From assembly GCA_011316305.1 (NCBI GenBank), contig SAUG01000053.1:372001-436000 (forward strand): a stretch of DNA of 64,000 nt, given 5' to 3'. The notes below the pieces were generated by a model, which was given only the letters and a program-made list of their open reading frames with translations, did no database searches and was not told the DNA's origin. Made by a program: the position numbers and the translations under genes. Origin of the DNA: Rusavskia elegans (lineage: Eukaryota > Ascomycota > Lecanoromycetes > Teloschistales > Teloschistaceae). Of this stretch, positions 60,012 through 64,000 are shown in pieces; positions within the stretch are counted from its first letter, which is position 1, and the number at the start of each line of letters is the position of its first letter.

Positions 60012-60445
60012 GTCTTTTCTATATCGCTTTCTATCTAGCTTGTTTATATACAGAGTTTTTAAAATCTAACCGTCTCTTTTTTTTTTCTTTTTTTTTTTAA
60101 TATCTTTATTATATATTTTCGAAAAAATAATTATTTAAAATTCTTTTATTAAATTTAGTTAAAAGATATTATTATTTCTTTCTATTATAGTCTATATATT
60201 TATAATTTTTTAAAAGAATATAAAATTAAAATAGATAGTAATATTTATAGCGAATATATTCAGATCTAGAAATTCTATAATTTTTTAATTTCCGATACTA
60301 TTTATATTATCTGTTTATTTTTATTATTTTTTACTACTACTAATATCCGTAGAAAAATATTTTAAAAAAAAAAATAAACTTCGTTCTAATATTAAAAATA
60401 TTTTTAATAAAGATTCTAAAATATAATATTATATTAAATTTTAGC

Positions 60446-60560
60446 CTAGGTGGCGTAGCGGCAACGTTACGTGACTTGGAGGCCCGGCGGATCCAGCGCT
60501 CTTCGGAGTTAACGGAATTAATTCGACGGGTCGAAGGTTCGAATCCCTCGAAGGTTAACT
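60446..60560 (+). ncRNA. tRNA-like sequence in a GC-rich patch (possible SINE head)
   Basis: TGGCGTAGCGG resembles an A-box/D-loop start, with a possible 4-bp D stem (GCGT/ACGT), and GGTTCGAATCC is a perfect B-box with a 4-of-5 T stem. Acceptor and anticodon stems do not pair properly, so it is not a normal tRNA. The surrounding 300 bp is much richer in GC than the island. Confidence 0.45.
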
Positions 60561-60766
60561 AATATTTAAGTTTTTTCTATCGATTATATAGTAGATCGTC
60601 TCGGCCTAGCCCGATCGATCGAAGTAAAACGAGTTAATTAAAATTAAATAGATTACGGTTTCCCTCTAGGTTTTAGTCCAGATCTAGCTTCTTCGGGAGT
60701 CCTAAATTCGAGTTCTCGGTAAAATACTTAAGTACTAAATAATTACGTAATCTGATCGAATTAGCG

Positions 60767-60826
60767 CCTCTAGTATTAAATTCGTAAAAGATTAAAATCA
60801 AAAATCCGAATAATTAATCGTATATT
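60767..60826 (+). repeat. 60-bp repeat Z, copy 1
   Basis: Near-identical to 61603-61662 (CCTCTAG, then TTAAATTCGTAAAAGA and AATCAAAAATCCGAATAATT), differing by a few transitions. Confidence 0.75.
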
Positions 60827-61602
60827 AAATCTTTTTTAGATTCTAAAAAAGAAATTCGTAATTAGTATTTTATTTAAAAGTTAGATTTCTATCGACTTTT
60901 TAGAAAATAAAAATATTTTATTACTTATTATCGTGCTATAGATAAATTTAAAAATAATTTTATTATTTAAAAATAATATATTTTATTTTGTTTTAATAAA
61001 TTTAATAATTTAATTATATTTTATCTTTCTATAGATTTTATAGTAGTCGCGTAAAAAGTATTTATTAAATCTATTTCTATTTTTAATTCCGATAATTTAG
61101 ATTAGTTTCTAAAAGAATTCAATTTTTTTTAGTTTTTAGAAATAATAGATATATAAAAGAATATTTAACTAAAGATTTTTTTATATTGTTTTCGTTAATT
61201 CCGAATTATATATTAATATTATAATTTTTATCCGGGTTTTCCGAAATTTCTACTAATTTTTATTTTTTAGCTACTATTTTATTCCATAATAATAAAATTA
61301 GAAACTATTCGTCTATTAATTATATATTTAGTATAAAATCTAGTATTTTTTTTTCTAGTTCTAGTTCGAACGTAGAATTATATCCGATTTATTTTATATT
61401 TTTAATAATATTTTTATAGATTTTTTTAATATTTTCTATCTATAGTTATTAGACTTTTTTTAGATTTTATTATATTTTAAAACTAGTTATAAAAGTAAAT
61501 CATAATATATTTTCTAAATCTTAATTTCCTTTACTTTATTTCTATTTTTAAAAAAAATATTAATTTTTTATATAAAAGATTTTTATATTAAAGATTTTTA
61601 TA

Positions 61603-61662
61603 CCTCTAGCGTTAAATTCGTAAAAGACTAAAATCAAAAATCCGAATAATTAATCGTATATA
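61603..61662 (+). repeat. 60-bp repeat Z, copy 2
   Basis: See copy 1 at 60767-60826; the 777 bp between the copies is unrelated AT-rich DNA. Confidence 0.75.
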
Positions 61663-62969
61663 TAAGATTTTTATATATAAAAAGATATATTGTTTATAGT
61701 TCTATTTTTTTTCTAATTATATTTTCCTTTATTAATATTTTTAAACTCGATTTTTTCTATTCGTTTTCGAATATAATATATTATCTAGGGCTTTCGATTA
61801 TTATAAAATTTAATATTCCGATAAATCTATTTTTTATTTTAATTTTAATATTTATAATTTTATTATTCTATTTAATTATAATATAGATATATTTTTTAAT
61901 TCAGTTATATAGTTTTCTTATAATTTTATTTTTATTCTTTCTATTTACGAAAGCTATCGTTTTATAATTTTCGATTTTGATTTTAAAAGCCGCTATTAAA
62001 GATTTTTCTATTTTATATAATTTAAATTCTATTATTAGTTTTTTCTTTATTTTTTTTAGTTCTATAAAATACTATTCTAATTTTTTTATCCGATAGATAG
62101 ATAAGATAATTATTATTATAGCAGGCTATCTAACTTTTAGTTATATATTTTCTAGCTTTTTTTCTAGATAATTTTTTCCGTTATTTTAAATTAGTATTCG
62201 GTTATTTCTATTATCTTTTTTATTAGATAATTTCTTTTAAAATATCTCGTTCTTCTATATAAATATTAAACTTTAGTCCGCGATCTTTTATTTTCGGTAG
62301 TATTAAGTTCTATTAGATTTTCTTTAGATTATCTTTTAATAGATTCTGTTTTATTAAACGCCTGTTTATTTAAATAATTTTTATACTATTTAGTATTAAT
62401 TCTAGTGGTAAATTTAATTAGAAATACTAGTAATTCTAGTTTTATATTATTTCTATAGCTTTTTTAACTTTTATATAAAGTTTTTTTTATAGAAATAGAC
62501 TTTTAAAATTAAGTTTTCCTAGTCCGTTTTATAAATTAATATTTTAAACTAAATAATATAGATAGCTACCGACTTCTACTATATTAAAATTATTAGTTTT
62601 CTTTTTATTATTTTATCTTTATTATTTTTTCCGAAGGTTTCTTTTATTACTATAATCAGATAACTAAATATATAGAAAATCTATAAAATTTTATCTTTTT
62701 TCTAATTTTTCGGATTATTAAAATAGTCGTTTATATAAAATCTAATCTAGTTAAAAGTTATCTTTTCTTGATATAATATTATAAATAGAATTTTAATTAT
62801 ATTATTAAAAAATTAGTTTTTATATAATATAAAGTAGATATTTATCTAGATAAACTATAGTTCTAAAAATTTTCTATCACCTTTATAGATATTAGGCGAT
62901 ACCGTTTTTATAATATCGCTTTAATCTATAGAACAAGATGATAAAACTAATATAGTAAATCGTTAAAAT

Positions 62970-63381
62970 ATAATATCTTTATATATTAAAAGGCGTTATA
63001 TTTAAATCTAACTATAGCTATATATATATTCCGAACTATTAAATAGTAAAGGAATCCTAGTATAGATTATTATAACTAATTCTATATAGCCGCGAAAGTA
63101 CAATTATAATATTACGAGGCGTTTTTATTATAGAAGTAATTAAAAAGAAAATAGTAGTAATATATTTAATAATTATATTAACGACTAATAAAAGAAATTA
63201 TTTAATAACAGTAAAAAGCGATATATATAGCTAGAATAGCCGATAGTACCGATAGATAACCGTCTGCTAAAAATTTCTATTATATAGGTCGGCTATAACA
63301 GCTATAGACGGCTATAGATAATTAGGCTCGTTTATCTAGCCAATTTTCCAACGTATCTTTATGGAATCGTAGACGTAATAT
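62970..63381 (+). repeat. Repeat Y, copy 2, about 412 bp
   Basis: Second copy of the 59601-60011 repeat, directly upstream of the Ty3/Gypsy gag relic; its B-box is mutated to ATTTAAATC. Confidence 0.75.
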
Positions 63382-63399
63382 ATAATTAAATATATTCTT

Positions 63400-64000
63400 C
63401 GTATTTTATTCTATATCCGAAGAGAAAAAAACTTTTTTCGCTATATTCTACTTTCGAAGACGAATCTAATACTAGATAAAACGTTTTCCTCGCTAGTATA
63501 TAGACGATAAAAAAAGATAATAATTATATTTTTATATAATTTATAAAGTTTAAAAAAGTATTTTTATAATATTTTCGGAATTTTAAACGAAATTCTAACT
63601 ATTAAACGCTTTATTTAATATCTTTAGTAGAAGAACGCAGTATTTAACTACGCCGTACGATTTAAAAAATATATACTACTAACGAAATAGATCGACAACG
63701 CTTTAAATATAATATTTAAACGAGATTTTAATAAATATATAAAAAATAAATTTATATACGATAGTTAAATATATAATATATTAGATAATCTAATTAAAAT
63801 ATCTATCGACTTCGATAATATATTATATAAACGAGATATAAAAAAGACGCTATAATAATAGACTACGAAATAATATAGAACGTTATTTAAAATACTTTTA
63901 TAGAAAATAGTAACCGAGTAAAAAATCCGGAAATAGCTACTACAGATCTATATTAATAGAACTAGATTTAATATAATAGCGACGTAAAAAGAAAAATTCT
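63400..64000 (+). mobile_element. Ty3/Gypsy gag relic, running off the window
   Basis: The plus frame at 63781-63849 reads LDNLIKISIDFDNILYKRDI, closely resembling the Gypsy gag segment with the pattern LDxLIxxAIxIDxRLYxR. Around 63630-63770 FNYAVRFKKYILL fits the preceding Retrotrans_gag part. Stops interrupt it. The rest of the element lies beyond 64000. Confidence 0.65.

Larger units (their letters stand above)
44460..64000. other. RIP-mutated, transposon-derived AT-rich island
   Basis: From 44460 to the window end the DNA is strongly AT-rich, with CpA/TpG nearly absent and TpA very common, yet CpG still frequent. No frame of gene size survives. Recognisable relics are listed separately: a Copia element, MITEs, paired repeats, a tRNA-like patch and a Ty3/Gypsy gag. 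Stretches with no identified relic are 44461-45346, 46121-46837, 52910-54003, 54113-56250, 56847-57383, 57705-58922, 59099-59250 and most of 60750-62969. They look like older RIP-decayed repeats but could not be classified by eye. Confidence 0.88.

Noticed and set aside
60446..60560. Functional tRNA gene
   Set aside because: A-box and B-box are present but acceptor and anticodon stems do not pair; reported only as tRNA-like.
44460..64000. Island as inserted mitochondrial DNA or a centromere core
   Set aside because: Translated relics of Copia and Gypsy elements, LTRs, target duplications and CpA depletion explain it as RIP-mutated transposons; no mitochondrial gene or centromeric repeat array was seen.

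Overview
The window looks like nuclear DNA of a filamentous ascomycete (Pezizomycotina; class not determinable from sequence alone). The genes are compact, with short introns (mostly 47-70 bp) carrying CTRAY-type branch points. Two AT-rich islands show the signature of repeat-induced point mutation (RIP): CpA and TpG almost absent, TpA abundant. About 42 kb is gene-dense euchromatin. The rest is a RIP-mutated transposon graveyard: one 3.7-kb island at 12898-16643 and one of about 19.5 kb from 44460 to the window end.

Layout, left part: a decayed BTB/POZ fragment (1-329), a serine/proline-rich hypothetical protein (1543-3384, minus), then two consecutive sulfate-assimilation genes on the plus strand, PAPS reductase (4710-5674) and ATP sulfurylase (6363-8319). 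These are followed by a four-exon ISD11 Fe-S assembly gene (8764-9475) and a CorA-type divalent metal transporter (10250-12439, minus). A DNA transposon with 48-bp perfect outer inverted repeats sits between the CorA promoter and the promoter of a 502-aa disordered, probably nuclear protein (16866-18580).

Middle part: an M20 amidohydrolase, a VMA22/CCDC115-type V-ATPase assembly factor, a mitochondrial-like one-TM protein, an Arb2-domain protein, a short-chain dehydrogenase, a membrane-anchored SGNH hydrolase-like protein, IPI3 (60S ribosome biogenesis) divergent from SER2 (phosphoserine phosphatase), a PRO45/HAM-4/SLMAP-like STRIPAK subunit, MGR2 (TIM23 complex), RHO3 GTPase, CWC25 (splicing) and CSN2 (COP9 signalosome). 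Most are housekeeping genes. Several (ISD11, VMA22, MGR2, RHO3) are split into small exons and had to be assembled exon by exon; in every multi-exon model the summed exon length is a multiple of three.

Right part: the AT-rich island holds a complete but RIP-killed Ty1/Copia element (46843-52904, 340-bp LTRs), three 160-bp hAT-like MITEs with 8-bp target duplications, two copies of a larger related MITE (one hit by a 160-bp copy, one with an empty-site paralogue in the same window), a pair of 411-bp repeats, a tRNA-like GC-rich patch, and the start of a Ty3/Gypsy gag region running off the window. No conventional gene was found in it.

Functional links: ATP sulfurylase and PAPS reductase catalyse the first and third steps of sulfate reduction; cysteine made downstream is the sulfur donor used by the Nfs1-Isd11 desulfurase, whose ISD11 gene is next door. 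The adjacency to ISD11 may be chance. The most novel material is the non-autonomous hAT family and its self-documenting insertion history. I found no gene cluster that looks like an undescribed enzymatic or defence system.
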